In this document: in pieces, positions 17,084 to 26,454 of the stretch
Numbering within the stretch: the first letter of the stretch is position 1
Layout of the letters: every line of letters starts with the position of its first letter
NCBI GenBank assembly: GCA_016714165.1
Contig: JADJNU010000002.1
Location: 930,001-994,000 of the forward strand
Direction of reading: 5' to 3'
From: Bdellovibrionales bacterium
GTDB taxonomy: Bacteria > Bdellovibrionota > Bdellovibrionia > Bdellovibrionales > UBA1609
DNA length: 64,000 bases
Notes under the pieces: model-generated
Databases searched by the model: none
Told to the model about the DNA's origin: nothing
Seen by the model: the letters and a program-made list of their open reading frames with translations, nothing else
Translations under genes and position numbers: made by a program

Positions 17084-18902
17084 TTGGCGATTCCAATTTA
17101 TTATCAATTCCAGCAATTTTCTTCCGAATCTTCTCGATCTTGTTACCATCTATCTCAATCTCGACAGCTTTTTGATACATCCTGCGAGCCTTTTCAACAA
17201 GCTCGTATTTATAATAAGCGTCTCCAAGGTGCTCGGCAATAATGCTTTCTGTTGATTTGGCTTTATGTGCCGCTTCAAGCAGAGGTATCGCCTCTGTTAC
17301 TTTTCCTTGCTTAAACAAAACCCAACCCAGCGTATCAAGGACATATCCGTCCTTGGGTTCAAAACCAAGTGCCTTGCGTGCCAATGACTCGGCTTCCTCT
17401 AAATTCTGATTGAGCTCAGCGAATGTGTAGGCAAGGTAATTGAGAGCCTGGACATGATTGGTATCAATTTCGATCACTCTTCGCATTGCCTCTATCGTTT
17501 GCTTTGTATTTCCCACACGATCCTGCATTGAGCCTAAGAAAAACAGAAGTTGCGTGTGCTGAGGGAACTTGGCAACAGCTCCCGTCAGCATAGAAATAGC
17601 TTTTTCGTAAGCTTTTTTATCATCAAGCAGCGAAGCATAAAAGGCGTAGAATTGGGGCAGATCGTCTCTCTGCTGAAGGGCGGATTCTATAATACCTATC
17701 GCCGCGTCAAATTTTCCAACCACTTTACTCAGGTAAGCAGCATGTATGACAGCATCTGAATAGAAACCACTGCTGGCGGGAATCTGACGAAAATGTTCAA
17801 TAGCTTCGTCGTAACGCTTCAGCTCCTCTAAAACAGCTCCTAAATAGAAGCGCGGCCTATCTGCTTGAGGATCGATTTCGAGCAGTCTCTGGAACTTTTC
17901 TACGGCCGCTAAATAATTCTTTTTTTCAACATACAAAAGGCCAAGTCTAAATTTCACTGATAAGTCATCTGGCTCAAATCCTTCAATGAATTCCAACTGT
18001 TTGGCTGCAGCATCGTACTGTTCTTGGTCTAAATATAAAGTCGACAATTGTTGAGCCACACGTTGATTTGGACCGAATTTTTCCTGATAGGACTCAAGTA
18101 GCTTTAGCGAAGGATTGGCTTTCCCTTGCTGCTCATACACCTTGGACAGAGCTAGGACTGACTCCACGTCAGAAGGATTTAGGCTCAATGCGCTGGAGAA
18201 TGCCTTTTCCGCAAGATTCAGATTTTTTTTCCCACCCTGTTCTGTCCTTATCCTGCCAACGTAATAGTGAGCCTTATATTTCTCAGACTTCTCAAAATAA
18301 GGAGAAATGCCCTCGAATTGAGCAATGGCCTCTTCGTATTTTTTTTGCTCAGCGAGAATAGCCCCAATATAGATTCTGGCATCGATATTCCCTTTGTCGA
18401 AAAGTAGAATTGCACGATATTGATTCAGGGATTCCTCATACATTTTGAGTGACGAGTAGAGCCCTCCAAGCAGCAGCCTCCCCTCAGTTGACTGAGGGTC
18501 AAGTTTGACACCTATCTCGGCTTGCTCAATCGCTTCACTGAGCAATCCCTGTCGAACATATTCAATCGACAATCGAAGTCTCACCATAACGGAATTGGGA
18601 TCATAGGCCAGAGTGATCTTAAATTCCTCAATGGCTCGCTCTGAATTTCCTTCGAGGCCATAGGACTCGCCCAGAGTAAAGTGGTAATCTGATTGGCTTT
18701 GCAAATAGGCGCTGTCGATATTAGGGGCATCTCCCTCCTGGTGGTCTGGAGGATCAAAGGCTTTTGGAGCTGGATTAAGATTAGTAAGATTTGATTCCCT
18801 TAAAATCCCCTCTTGTTGGCCTCGACGAACCATAACTGCGCAGGACGAAGCAAAGGCACTCGCCAGCAGCGCCAAAAATAGGTTTGTGCCCAAATCCCTC
18901 AT
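17040..18902 (-). CDS. TPR-repeat lipoprotein
   Basis: A 620-residue protein with an N-terminal signal whose end, LASAFASSC, resembles a lipobox (Cys 21). Nearly all the rest is tetratricopeptide repeats of 34 residues, seen as repeated units such as GLLYVEKKNYLAAVEKFQRL, GAVLEELKRYDEAIEHFRQI and GDAYYKYELVEKARRMYQKA. I count at least ten. Such proteins are binding scaffolds facing the periplasm. The ATG at 18902 follows GGAAAGG; the frame extends to a TTG at 18917. The last 44 bases overlap the LolB-like gene, so the two are translationally coupled. Confidence 0.85.
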   Translation of the reverse strand: MRDLGTNLFLALLASAFASSCAVMVRRGQQEGILRESNLTNLNPAPKAFDPPDHQEGDAPNIDSAYLQSQSDYHFTLGESYGLEGNSERAIEEFKITLAYDPNSVMVRLRLSIEYVRQGLLSEAIEQAEIGVKLDPQSTEGRLLLGGLYSSLKMYEESLNQYRAILLFDKGNIDARIYIGAILAEQKKYEEAIAQFEGISPYFEKSEKYKAHYYVGRIRTEQGGKKNLNLAEKAFSSALSLNPSDVESVLALSKVYEQQGKANPSLKLLESYQEKFGPNQRVAQQLSTLYLDQEQYDAAAKQLEFIEGFEPDDLSVKFRLGLLYVEKKNYLAAVEKFQRLLEIDPQADRPRFYLGAVLEELKRYDEAIEHFRQIPASSGFYSDAVIHAAYLSKVVGKFDAAIGIIESALQQRDDLPQFYAFYASLLDDKKAYEKAISMLTGAVAKFPQHTQLLFFLGSMQDRVGNTKQTIEAMRRVIEIDTNHVQALNYLAYTFAELNQNLEEAESLARKALGFEPKDGYVLDTLGWVLFKQGKVTEAIPLLEAAHKAKSTESIIAEHLGDAYYKYELVEKARRMYQKAVEIEIDGNKIEKIRKKIAGIDNKLESPNVEIRQPASVLDSK

Positions 18903-19189
18903 TCCTTGCCTTTCCAAGCCAATCCAAACAGTCCAATGGGTTCTTCCTCCCCTCTTCGGAAGCTTCAGTGAGATGCTTGATTCAAACGCAGGAAAGCTCG
19001 CCCCGAAATCAACACCACCAGCCCTTGGGCCAGGTCGCAGGTTGCTGCCTTCATAAAAAAATAAGGCTTAGATATTATTGTGGTTTTTATGTCCATCTTC
19101 TGGGCATCAATTTGCCGCAGTCCCCAAATTATACTTAGTGTCATTAATAGGTGGTTTTAATGAAAAAGCCAGATTCCCAAGCTTGACAG

Positions 19190-19335
19190 GCTGTGGCGGG
19201 CAGGGCTATGTTCCGCCCGTTGATTCGGCTTGTCTTGAACTTTCGGTTGCGCTTAAAGGCGAAAGCGACGCGCAGGAATCGAGCCGGAGCGCCAGCGAGG
19301 AGGCTGGCAGAGGGACCATTTGTGGTCTTAATGGT
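19190..19335 (+). other. GC-rich stem-loop leader before phaR
   Basis: The 488-base gap before the PhaR-type gene holds a segment clearly richer in G and C than its flanks, with three hairpins: CGGGC-A-GG/CC-GCCCG (19197-19219), GCCAGC-GAGGAG-GCTGGC (19291-19308, GAGGAG in the loop) and GACCA-TTTG-TGGTC followed by TT (19314-19327). Several GGA triplets fall in or beside loops. It may be a structured 5' leader or a small RNA. It does not match RNase P, tmRNA, SRP RNA or riboswitch motifs that I know. The rest of 18903-19189 shows nothing I recognise. Confidence 0.4.
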
Positions 19336-19390
19336 TGAACTGAGTGGGGAAATACTTCCAGAGGGAGGCAGTCTGGTGAATCAGGAAATT

Positions 19391-19909
19391 ATGGCTAACA
19401 AGGCAAATGTGAGAACAAAAATCATCAAACGGTACCAAAATCGTAAGCTCTATGACACGCAGCAGAGTTGCTACGTCACGCTAGACGACATCGCGAAGAT
19501 GATTCGCAATAGCGAAGATGTTATGGTCATCGATAATAAAACTAAAAATGATATTACCGCAGCCACTTTAACCCAGATCATTTTTGAGGCTGAAAAGAAG
19601 GCCTCTCAGTACGCTCCGCTATTTACTCTGCGTGAGATCATCCAAAATGGAAATGGCAGTATTTCTGCCTATCTCGCAAAATTGGGAGCTTTTCCAAAGG
19701 ATTATGCGTACTTACAGCCTGCTCCGGCGATCACCGAAAAAGTCGAGCCTGTGGAAATCAGCAAGGTCTCTACCGACGATATCAAGCAGTCTTTGGAAGA
19801 GAGAGTGGCCACCGCAGCAAATGCTGCCACTCAAAGTAGTGTTTATGGTGGCAACTTGAGTGAAATCACCCCTGATCTTCCAAACTCCAACAAAAGTCTC
19901 AACAATTAA
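19391..19909 (+). CDS. phaR: PHA/PHB accumulation regulator, PhaR type
   Basis: A 172-residue DNA-binding protein. The N-terminal domain matches the PHB/PHA accumulation regulator family: IIKRYQNRKLYDTQQSCYVT, then DIAKMIRNSEDVMVIDNKT and TAATLTQIIFEAE. These regulators bind polyhydroxyalkanoate granules and repress phasin genes, so they link storage polymer level to gene expression. The C-terminal part is Ala/Thr/Ser-rich and less conserved. Start ATG at 19391 follows AGGA at a close distance; the frame is open further upstream to 19193 through the GC-rich leader, but the conserved domain begins right after this ATG. No phaC or phaP gene is in the window, so PHA control is inferred from the family only. 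Confidence 0.82.
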   Translation: MANKANVRTKIIKRYQNRKLYDTQQSCYVTLDDIAKMIRNSEDVMVIDNKTKNDITAATLTQIIFEAEKKASQYAPLFTLREIIQNGNGSISAYLAKLGAFPKDYAYLQPAPAITEKVEPVEISKVSTDDIKQSLEERVATAANAATQSSVYGGNLSEITPDLPNSNKSLNN

Positions 19910-19948
19910 GATATTTCTTAGATTTAGACTTAGTAACTCAGATGAGTT

Positions 19949-19981
19949 AAAACCCGGCGCAAAATGCCGGGTTTTCATTTT
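19949..19981. terminator. Bidirectional intrinsic terminator
   Basis: AACCCGGC (19951-19958), a seven-base loop, and GCCGGGTT (19966-19973), flanked by A runs and T runs on each side. It can end both phaR (+) and the convergent COG3014 gene (-). Confidence 0.88.
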
Positions 19982-20032
19982 TGGAACAGAGCATAGAAGG
20001 TGGTGATTTTTTATGACTGATCCTCGGGACGT

Positions 20033-21293
20033 TCAGCGAACAGAACGCCAATTGATGAATACCTTATTCCCGGCTTTGACAAAAACTTCGACTGGAGCCA
20101 TTTCTTCGCCAGAGGCCATGCCGGCGTCATTGAGACCTTCTACTTTGACTTTATGAGCCCCCTCTTTTGCCCAAATCCGAGCCACCTGAAATGTCTCTGG
20201 CAAGGTTGACCACTGCCGAGTATCAGCGCGGTCTAATATATTCATTCCAATCCAAGCCAGGTCCCCAAGTGCTGAATTTTTTTGCCTGACCTGGTCAGCA
20301 ACGACTGCCTTGCTGACCAAACCGGCTACCCTCTTGGCGGCAAGGGCTGCATATTGATCACCCAACGTCTTCATGGCAGTGTCCTGAACCGAATAGACAA
20401 GCCGGGTTCTCTCCTCACCGACCCCCTCAATGGACATTCTGGCCTGAGTGGTTCGCGATTTCACAGGAAAAAGCTTTGGTAACCTCGGCGAAGAAGGGTC
20501 AGGACGTTTCCGCGGACTCCACCCCTGCTGGTAAATAAGAACAATTTCACCGTAACTCTTGTCCTTCCAGTGCTTTCTGGACTCAACTTCGGGGTAAGCC
20601 TTCTTGAGAGCCTTCAAGTCTTCTGTTCTTTGAGACAAAGTCGCTGCCCTGATGAGATCCTGGGTGATGTAAGGAAAGTTCGGATGCAATTCGCGGAATT
20701 TCTTATAATCTATAGGCATCGTCCCATTTGCGATCAGATTCCCAAATCATTGCCGCGAGGTAATATGCAAATGGGTTTTGCTCATAGTCTTTCTTGGCTT
20801 CATATTTGTAATTATAGAGCTTTTGATTAAGCTTACGGGTTTCGACAAGGGCCGCATCATGCTGATTTAGCATCAAAAAATTCACCGCCAAAATCGCATT
20901 GACCAATATTTTTTCATAGTCATCGCCTTTGTATTGAACCATCCCCTCATTTAGCAAAAGTGATCCAGCGATACGCGAAACACTATGGTAATCTTTTACC
21001 TCAGAGAGCTGGTCGGCCATAAGAAGAGCTTTGGTACTTTCTTCGTAATTACGAGCGATGTGAGCGGCCATCCCGTAGTCAAATAAATAGACCAGCCGAT
21101 CATCTGAATCCTTCCAGGCCTTTTCTTTGAACTCCATGATGACCTGGTCCAGCTTATTATTCCGAATCAGCTCTTGCGCCTTGTCTGCCCTATAGTCAAA
21201 GGTGGCACAGCCAAAAACAATCAGGCTTAAAGAAAAAAAGGCGAGTCCTCTTTGAAGGCTCGCCCGTGTGACTGACAATTTCCTATCACTCAT
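20033..21293 (-). pseudogene. COG3014-like TPR lipoprotein, frameshifted
   Basis: Two overlapping frames together give one protein of about 420 residues. The upstream part (20703-21293) begins with a signal and lipobox (LIVFGC) and TPR-like helices, and ends at a stop right after KWDDAY. The downstream part (20033-20719) continues the family pattern at once with IDYKKFRELHPNF and runs to a C-terminal domain with LGDLAWIGMNILDRADTRQW. The junction lies at TATA on the coding strand, as if one TA pair of a TATATA were lost. COG3014 proteins occur beside LpoB-type genes, as here. Either the gene is broken, a sequencing indel is present, or recoding occurs. Confidence 0.75.
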
Positions 21294-21311
21294 CGCATGT
21301 TTTCCCTGCTA

Positions 21312-21914
21312 TCACATGCCAACGCGACGCTTTTGGAAAACTTTGCGAATTTGTTTGTAATCCGACCAAACTATAATTCCCGACTTAAGATTAGTCATAT
21401 TGAGAGTAATTTTATAATAGACCGATTTATCCTTGCCGGCCTGTTGTACAATCGAGTCCAAGCGACCATTAATAATGAAGTCCGCACCAATCTGGCCACC
21501 AGCCGATTTTTTGGTCTCTCGATTCACCATTCCTGAGTCCTGATACTCGTACTCGTCCTTTATATCCTCCCGCGCTTCTTTGTCGACAAAAGCAACGCGA
21601 CCACCCCGAGAGAGCTCCACTCGGACCATATCCATAATGCTCTGAGTGTCAATGTGCTCGCTCGTCTTGTTCTGAAGTTGAGTGACCATCACGACGGGCG
21701 GGCGCTTAGCGCTAGATATAGAGTAATGACTTGTCGCGCTAGACACCAAGTCGCGAACCGCATTCTGCATATCTGATTCTGACCACTGGTCGTTGAGTAA
21801 GTTAGTTCGATTCACATCCTCATCGTATTCGCCTTTAACAAAGGCTTTTGGCCCGCAAGAACTAAGAATAAAAAATGCCAAGAGAGCAACGAGTGAATAG
21901 GATTTCCGGTTCAT
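21312..21914 (-). CDS. lpoB: LpoB-like penicillin-binding protein activator
   Basis: A 200-residue outer-membrane lipoprotein. The lipobox is FFILSSC. The mature domain matches the LpoB/YcfM family: VVMVTQLQNKTSEHIDT, FVDKEAREDIKDEYEYQDSG and GADFIINGRLDSI. In E. coli LpoB reaches from the outer membrane to stimulate PBP1B in peptidoglycan synthesis. The start at 21914 has a strong GAGGAG. The COG3014-like gene follows on the same strand, a common pairing. A class A PBP of the 1A type is encoded at 47 kb in this window and is a candidate partner, though the family partner is PBP1B. Confidence 0.85.
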   Translation of the reverse strand: MNRKSYSLVALLAFFILSSCGPKAFVKGEYDEDVNRTNLLNDQWSESDMQNAVRDLVSSATSHYSISSAKRPPVVMVTQLQNKTSEHIDTQSIMDMVRVELSRGGRVAFVDKEAREDIKDEYEYQDSGMVNRETKKSAGGQIGADFIINGRLDSIVQQAGKDKSVYYKITLNMTNLKSGIIVWSDYKQIRKVFQKRRVGM

Positions 21915-22143
21915 GGTTAAACTCCTCAAAAAGATAAGTCATCTTAGAGAGAAAACCCAGACCGAGGCAAGCCCTTAAAACAGCTCTTTGTACGCGACTC
22001 AAGTTTCCGTCCATGTCCGTTTAGCGCGCCGCGCTGCACCTGATATGAATTCTAGCCTGTGAGGGCTATTTCGCAATTTTTGCACCGATACCCGAAAAAT
22101 CGGCAAGCAAAAATATGGATTTCGAACTGCAAGGGGATGGAGG

Positions 22144-22533
22144 ATGGAAATCGTGACCAGCGAGAGCGCTGCCCAGTTTTTTAGGTCCAAAATGGATTTT
22201 GAAGTGGAGGAATTCTGGATTGTGGGGCTCTCATCTTGCAAAACAATTATTTCGGCAAAATGTCTTTTTCGAGGCACGGTCGACTCGTGTTTGGTTCACC
22301 CTCGGGACATCATTCGATTCTCTTGTCTCACAAATTCCTCAACAGTGATTATCAGCCACAATCACCCCAGCGGCGATCCAACTCCATCCCTTCATGATAT
22401 TCGTCTGACCCATAAGTTGCAGAGGATCGGACGTCTTGTACAGATCCCAGTGCTTGATCACGTCATCGTAACTCGACATAGCTTCACTAGTTTTCGAGAG
22501 AACAAATGGTTCAAACGATCTTTGGTTCAATGA
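22144..22533 (+). CDS. Stand-alone RadC-type JAB metalloprotease-like domain
   Basis: A 129-residue protein corresponding only to the JAB/MPN domain of RadC (UPF0758). The metal-binding motif is complete: SHNHPSGDPTPSLHD, with HxHxxxxxxxxxxD geometry, and a Glu in the EEFWIVGLSS strand. The usual N-terminal helix-hairpin-helix half of RadC is absent. RadC-like proteins are often carried on mobile islands, and their function is unresolved; a DNA repair role has been questioned. The 3' end overlaps the convergent gene by seven bases. No transposase or integrase is near it. Confidence 0.78.
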   Translation: MEIVTSESAAQFFRSKMDFEVEEFWIVGLSSCKTIISAKCLFRGTVDSCLVHPRDIIRFSCLTNSSTVIISHNHPSGDPTPSLHDIRLTHKLQRIGRLVQIPVLDHVIVTRHSFTSFRENKWFKRSLVQ

Positions 22534-23243
22534 GAGCCGCTATTACTGGGGTCGAATGGATCGGGCCTCTTATTCACAGAATCGTCGACCCGTCTAGGAA
22601 GGCGCAGAGGAACATCTTTCGCAATCGGCTGAATAGCAACGACTTCTAGTTTATCGTTGATCGAAAGATGAAAACCATCTCTCTCTGCATTTTCAAGTAA
22701 CTGCCTCACAAATTCCTCGCGACTTCTTTTGTCATAGTCCAATCTAAATAGCTTTTGCTGCAAAATGGAATCCATCCTTAAAACGGGATCCCCATGGCTA
22801 TTGTATTTCACAGTTCCACTGACATCCGCAAACACTTTGCCCGAATTGTCCTCAGATTCCTCTCCAATATATCCTTGATCAAGTTGTCTTTCTCTTTGGA
22901 TGTACAAAAGAAGAATCGGTCACAGGCGCTGGCGCCAAACGACGATTATCCAATTCGATTCGCAGCGCATTTAATTCAGAGATCTTCGCCGCATCCTGCA
23001 TCTGCTTGTCAAGATAGTCATCGATACGATCCATTTTTTTAACCGCAGAAACTTTTGGCTTCTCGATTGAATGTTTTCGTTGCTTAAAGACACCTTGGCT
23101 TTCCAAAAGTACCGCAAGCAAAGCCAAAATAATTACAAAAGGAAAAAACCCTGAAGCCTTCCACCCTCTTCTGAATCAGAAAATGAAGACTCCGATCCGC
23201 CTTGCCCCGTCCTTATCGATCTGGTATTCTTGGCCGTGGCCAT
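22527..23243 (-). pseudogene. Single-pass membrane protein, frame broken twice
   Basis: I reconstruct one protein from three frames. An ATG at 23243 starts MATAKNTRSIRTGQGG and runs into a stop just after a T6 run (A6 on the plus strand at 23143-23148). One more T would lead into FFPFVIILALLAVLL, a clear transmembrane helix, then a charged helix with MDRIDDYLDKQMQDAAKI. That frame stops again near 22880; moving one base within the TTTT at 22906-22909 or nearby A runs gives a frame with YIGEESEDNSGKVFADVSG and a C-terminal domain ending in FDPSNSGSH. No family recognised. It is a single-pass inner-membrane protein if intact. Confidence 0.6.
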
Positions 23244-23383
23244 CGTTAACCTCACAAATGAACATTAGGTGCAAATTATCCGCCAGAATACTTTCCGTAG
23301 CCACTTGATTTCAATGGTGTTTTTGAAATTGGATCCATTGGAACACGACAGTCATTTGACAGCTGAAAAATGATTGTACAGAT

Positions 23384-25333
23384 TTACTCCTGAATTCCTC
23401 GCCGAGGCAGAATGATCTTAAACTGGGTTCCCTTTTTTAATGCGGATTCCACCAGAAGTTCTCCCCCGTGTTTTTGAACTATCCCGTAAGAAATGCTGAG
23501 TCCTAACCCGGTGCCCTTGCCTATCGACTTGGTTGTAAAAAAGGGATCAAAAATCTGCTCTACAGTAGATTGCGCCATTCCCCTTCCCGTGTCTCGAATC
23601 GAAATAAAAATTCGGTTCGAATCGAGCTTTCCTGTTTCAATATAAATTTCACCTTCACCTTCAATGGCCTGGGCCGCATTGGACAGAATATTCATAAAAA
23701 CCTGATTAAGATGACTGGGATAGCAGACAATATGGGGAATCTTTCCAAATTTCTTGTGAACCTTGATTCGATTTTTGAATTCGCCAGTTAAAAGCCTCAA
23801 AGTTTCTTCGATTCCCTCATGAATGTCTGCCTCCTTGATTTGGCCTTCCTCCAATCGAGAAAAACTCCTGAGCCCCAGGACGATGTCTCTTGTCCGGCGC
23901 GCTCCTTCCTCACAGGAGTGAATCAGTTTGGGAAGGTCTTCAACAATATAATTAAAATCAACTCGCTTCATTTCACCCTTTAATTTTTGGGGATCCTTCT
24001 GGGCAATCTCAATCAATTTTATGAGTTTTTCAGAGTACTCATTGAGGTGGCTCATATTGCTATATATGAAGCCAATGGGGTTGTTCAATTCATGAGCGAC
24101 TCCAGCAACCAACTGACCCAGACTTGCCATCTTTGCGGAATGCACGAGTCGAGCCTGAGTTTCTCTGATCTCACTATTGGCGCTCTCAAGTTCGTCGATC
24201 TTTGCCTTTAAGTCCTTTTGTACTTGATAGACACGTTGAGACATATCATTAAAGCTCTCGACCAATAGTCCGAGTTCTGTATCTCCCACGCCTTTCACTT
24301 CGATTCGACCTCGGTTCATGTCCATTTTCCGAAGTCCTTCCAACAATTCATAAAGAGGTCTCAGCAAAATTTTAGAGGAAATAATACTCAGAACTACAAG
24401 TAACAAAATAATCATTCCAACGACCGAAAAAAAAGCATAATTCACATTTTGCAAAATGGAACGTGAAGCGCTTTTTGATGCACCCAATCCCACAAAGAAT
24501 TCAGAGTCTCCCCAACGTATGGGTTGAATCCTAAATCCGTAAGGAGAACCTTGAACCGTAAGATCAAAGTATGTCGACGTACCAGCAGCCAGGAATTTAC
24601 GAAAAAATCCAGCCTTTAGCAGACGCAAATCAGCATGACTTGAAAAGATTTCCTCCCCTTGATTCTCAAAAAAGAAAATTTCCAAGCCAAGACGATTCTT
24701 TATTCCTTTGCGAAAATTTTCGTCCAAACTGATCACTTCTTCTAAGTAACTAATTGTCCGTCCCACTGAGTTTTTAATTTTTAGAAATACAGTTAAGTCT
24801 ACACTTTGAGTAGTGACTCGACCCTTGCCATCCTTTTGTGTCCGAAAATCAACCAGGGTTACCTCATCCTTACCCTTCACTTTGTCTAGAAATTCGCTCT
24901 TTAACTCAACCGGCCCCCCTTCTATATTGTGACGTCTTTGAATTCTTCCATGTCCATCACGGTACAAAGCAATTTCGAGGCGTCCCTGCCGATCGTGTAT
25001 CCATAAGCGATTGGCGTAGTGGCTTTTCATAGCTTCAATAACCAAATCACGGGCGGAAGAATAGGATCCTTTAGACAGTTGAAAAATAAGAGCATTGGAC
25101 TGAGCAAGTCTTCGCGCTTGGACAAGCAGTCCATTTTCGAAATCAGAGATAATGACACTGATCTCTCGAGCATTTCCAGTTAGGCGCTGATTCAGCTCTT
25201 GATCAATTGCCTGCTCATATTTGACGAGAGAGTATCCGGTGATAAAAGTCAGCGGTATTATGGAAAAAAGAAGAAAAGACAGAATCAGAAGCGTGCGTAG
25301 AGATTTCTTGGGCTTTCTCGTTACTGCACTCAT
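23384..25333 (-). CDS. Membrane sensor histidine kinase
   Basis: A 649-residue sensor kinase. Layout: transmembrane helix 1 (about 14-34), a large periplasmic sensor region (about 40-295), transmembrane helix 2 (about 299-320), HAMP (321-375), a short coiled coil, HisKA with phospho-acceptor His 414 in GVAHELNNPIG, and HATPase with the N box NILSNAAQAIEGEG, G1 DTGRGM, F box FFTTK and G2 GKGTGLGLS. It should sense an extracytoplasmic cue and pass phosphate to a response regulator. No receiver-domain gene is next to it, so it is an orphan in this window. It follows the sigma/anti-sigma genes on the same strand with about a 50-base gap. Confidence 0.93.
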   Translation of the reverse strand: MSAVTRKPKKSLRTLLILSFLLFSIIPLTFITGYSLVKYEQAIDQELNQRLTGNAREISVIISDFENGLLVQARRLAQSNALIFQLSKGSYSSARDLVIEAMKSHYANRLWIHDRQGRLEIALYRDGHGRIQRRHNIEGGPVELKSEFLDKVKGKDEVTLVDFRTQKDGKGRVTTQSVDLTVFLKIKNSVGRTISYLEEVISLDENFRKGIKNRLGLEIFFFENQGEEIFSSHADLRLLKAGFFRKFLAAGTSTYFDLTVQGSPYGFRIQPIRWGDSEFFVGLGASKSASRSILQNVNYAFFSVVGMIILLLVVLSIISSKILLRPLYELLEGLRKMDMNRGRIEVKGVGDTELGLLVESFNDMSQRVYQVQKDLKAKIDELESANSEIRETQARLVHSAKMASLGQLVAGVAHELNNPIGFIYSNMSHLNEYSEKLIKLIEIAQKDPQKLKGEMKRVDFNYIVEDLPKLIHSCEEGARRTRDIVLGLRSFSRLEEGQIKEADIHEGIEETLRLLTGEFKNRIKVHKKFGKIPHIVCYPSHLNQVFMNILSNAAQAIEGEGEIYIETGKLDSNRIFISIRDTGRGMAQSTVEQIFDPFFTTKSIGKGTGLGLSISYGIVQKHGGELLVESALKKGTQFKIILPRRGIQE

Positions 25334-25383
25334 TCGTATCCATGTGGGTTGCGGCCCGTGAGCTGAGTTAATGAATCAATGCA

Positions 25384-26454
25384 CTACTTTAATTTATTAT
25401 CTTCAACCCATAGAATAAATCGAATTTGTCCCTGTGGCACCACCCGCCAGTGTGGTTCTTTGTCGATCCGGACTGGACCAAAGGTTCGCAACATTTTTAA
25501 AAGCTCTTCATAATTGGACTCAGGTATTGAAAAATGAAAATAACTTCCCTTTGGTTTCTTCCAACCCAATTCGACTTGCCCCGCTTTTACTCCACCAAGC
25601 CGCTTAATTTCACTCGCTATCCGAGAACTCCCATCCTCCAATTTATCTAAACTCATAAAGGCTCTGTACACAAAATTCTTCATTGGTTTATCACTCGGGG
25701 TCGAACTCTGAGCTCTTTCTTCACTGTCAACCTCAGCTGCCCCAGAAGAATCGACTTCCTCATCTTCCAAATGCCTAGCCTCTGAATCCTCGTGACGAGA
25801 AGAATCTGACTTCGCAGCAGAAACAACAGGCTTTGCAGATGGCGGGGACTTAGCAAGCTTGGGCGCCTTGTCTGCCTTGTCTGGGCTGTCCGCCGGAGGA
25901 CCGAGTGGCTTGACCGGGGTGGTCGTTACATTGAGTGAAGCAGATACGTGTCCCTCGCCCTCATCTGAGCCTTCGTTGCCTTTGTCTGTTGTTTCCTGCT
26001 TGTCTTTGTCGGACTTTTCAACTTCCACCAAGATAACTTTGTCCGAAGCTTTGGGTAAAAGCTCGCCAACTCTTCCCCACGGAATTTTTATGGCTACCAA
26101 ACCAGCGATTGAAGAAATCAGAATGGCCTCTATTCCCCATTTTACAGCGTCCGGCCAATCCTTCCAAAGGCGACCCTCTCGCATCCTTCCCCATAGATCC
26201 TTATGATCTCTTATTTCTTCTATCAAGGGTTGCGATATTTTGGTGAAGGACAGTTCATTGCAATATTTCAAGCCCTCCTGAATATGCTCTAACTCGCGTT
26301 TTGTTTCCCAATCTTGTAAAACAAATTCCTCAACGGCCGCCATTCTGGCGCTGTCAAGGTTCCCGGTTATAAAATCATAAAGCATTTTGCGCGCAAGAAA
26401 ACGACTGAGCTTCCGTTTTGGAGGAGAAATGGAATCTCGACTGTCACTATTCAT
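25384..26454 (-). CDS. Putative anti-sigma factor with periplasmic sensor domain
   Basis: A 356-residue protein. The N-terminal 100 residues are helical and cytoplasmic, as in zinc-less anti-sigma domains; one transmembrane helix follows at about 105-128 (GIEAILISSIAGLVAIKIP). A long Ser/Asp/Lys/Pro-rich linker leads to a C-terminal domain with FVYRAFMSLDKLEDG, RLGGVKAGQVELGW and a FHFSIPESNYEELLKML segment, similar in pattern to DUF4349-type sensor domains. Its ATG overlaps the stop of the upstream sigma-like gene (ATGA), the classic sigma/anti-sigma layout. The anti-sigma role is inferred from that layout and the topology, not from a recognised domain. Confidence 0.65.
   Translation of the reverse strand: MNSDSRDSISPPKRKLSRFLARKMLYDFITGNLDSARMAAVEEFVLQDWETKRELEHIQEGLKYCNELSFTKISQPLIEEIRDHKDLWGRMREGRLWKDWPDAVKWGIEAILISSIAGLVAIKIPWGRVGELLPKASDKVILVEVEKSDKDKQETTDKGNEGSDEGEGHVSASLNVTTTPVKPLGPPADSPDKADKAPKLAKSPPSAKPVVSAAKSDSSRHEDSEARHLEDEEVDSSGAAEVDSEERAQSSTPSDKPMKNFVYRAFMSLDKLEDGSSRIASEIKRLGGVKAGQVELGWKKPKGSYFHFSIPESNYEELLKMLRTFGPVRIDKEPHWRVVPQGQIRFILWVEDNKLK

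Noticed and set aside
19078..19338. 86-codon plus-strand open frame before phaR
   Set aside because: Lies over the GC-rich stem-loop region; no start signal; amino-acid make-up atypical.
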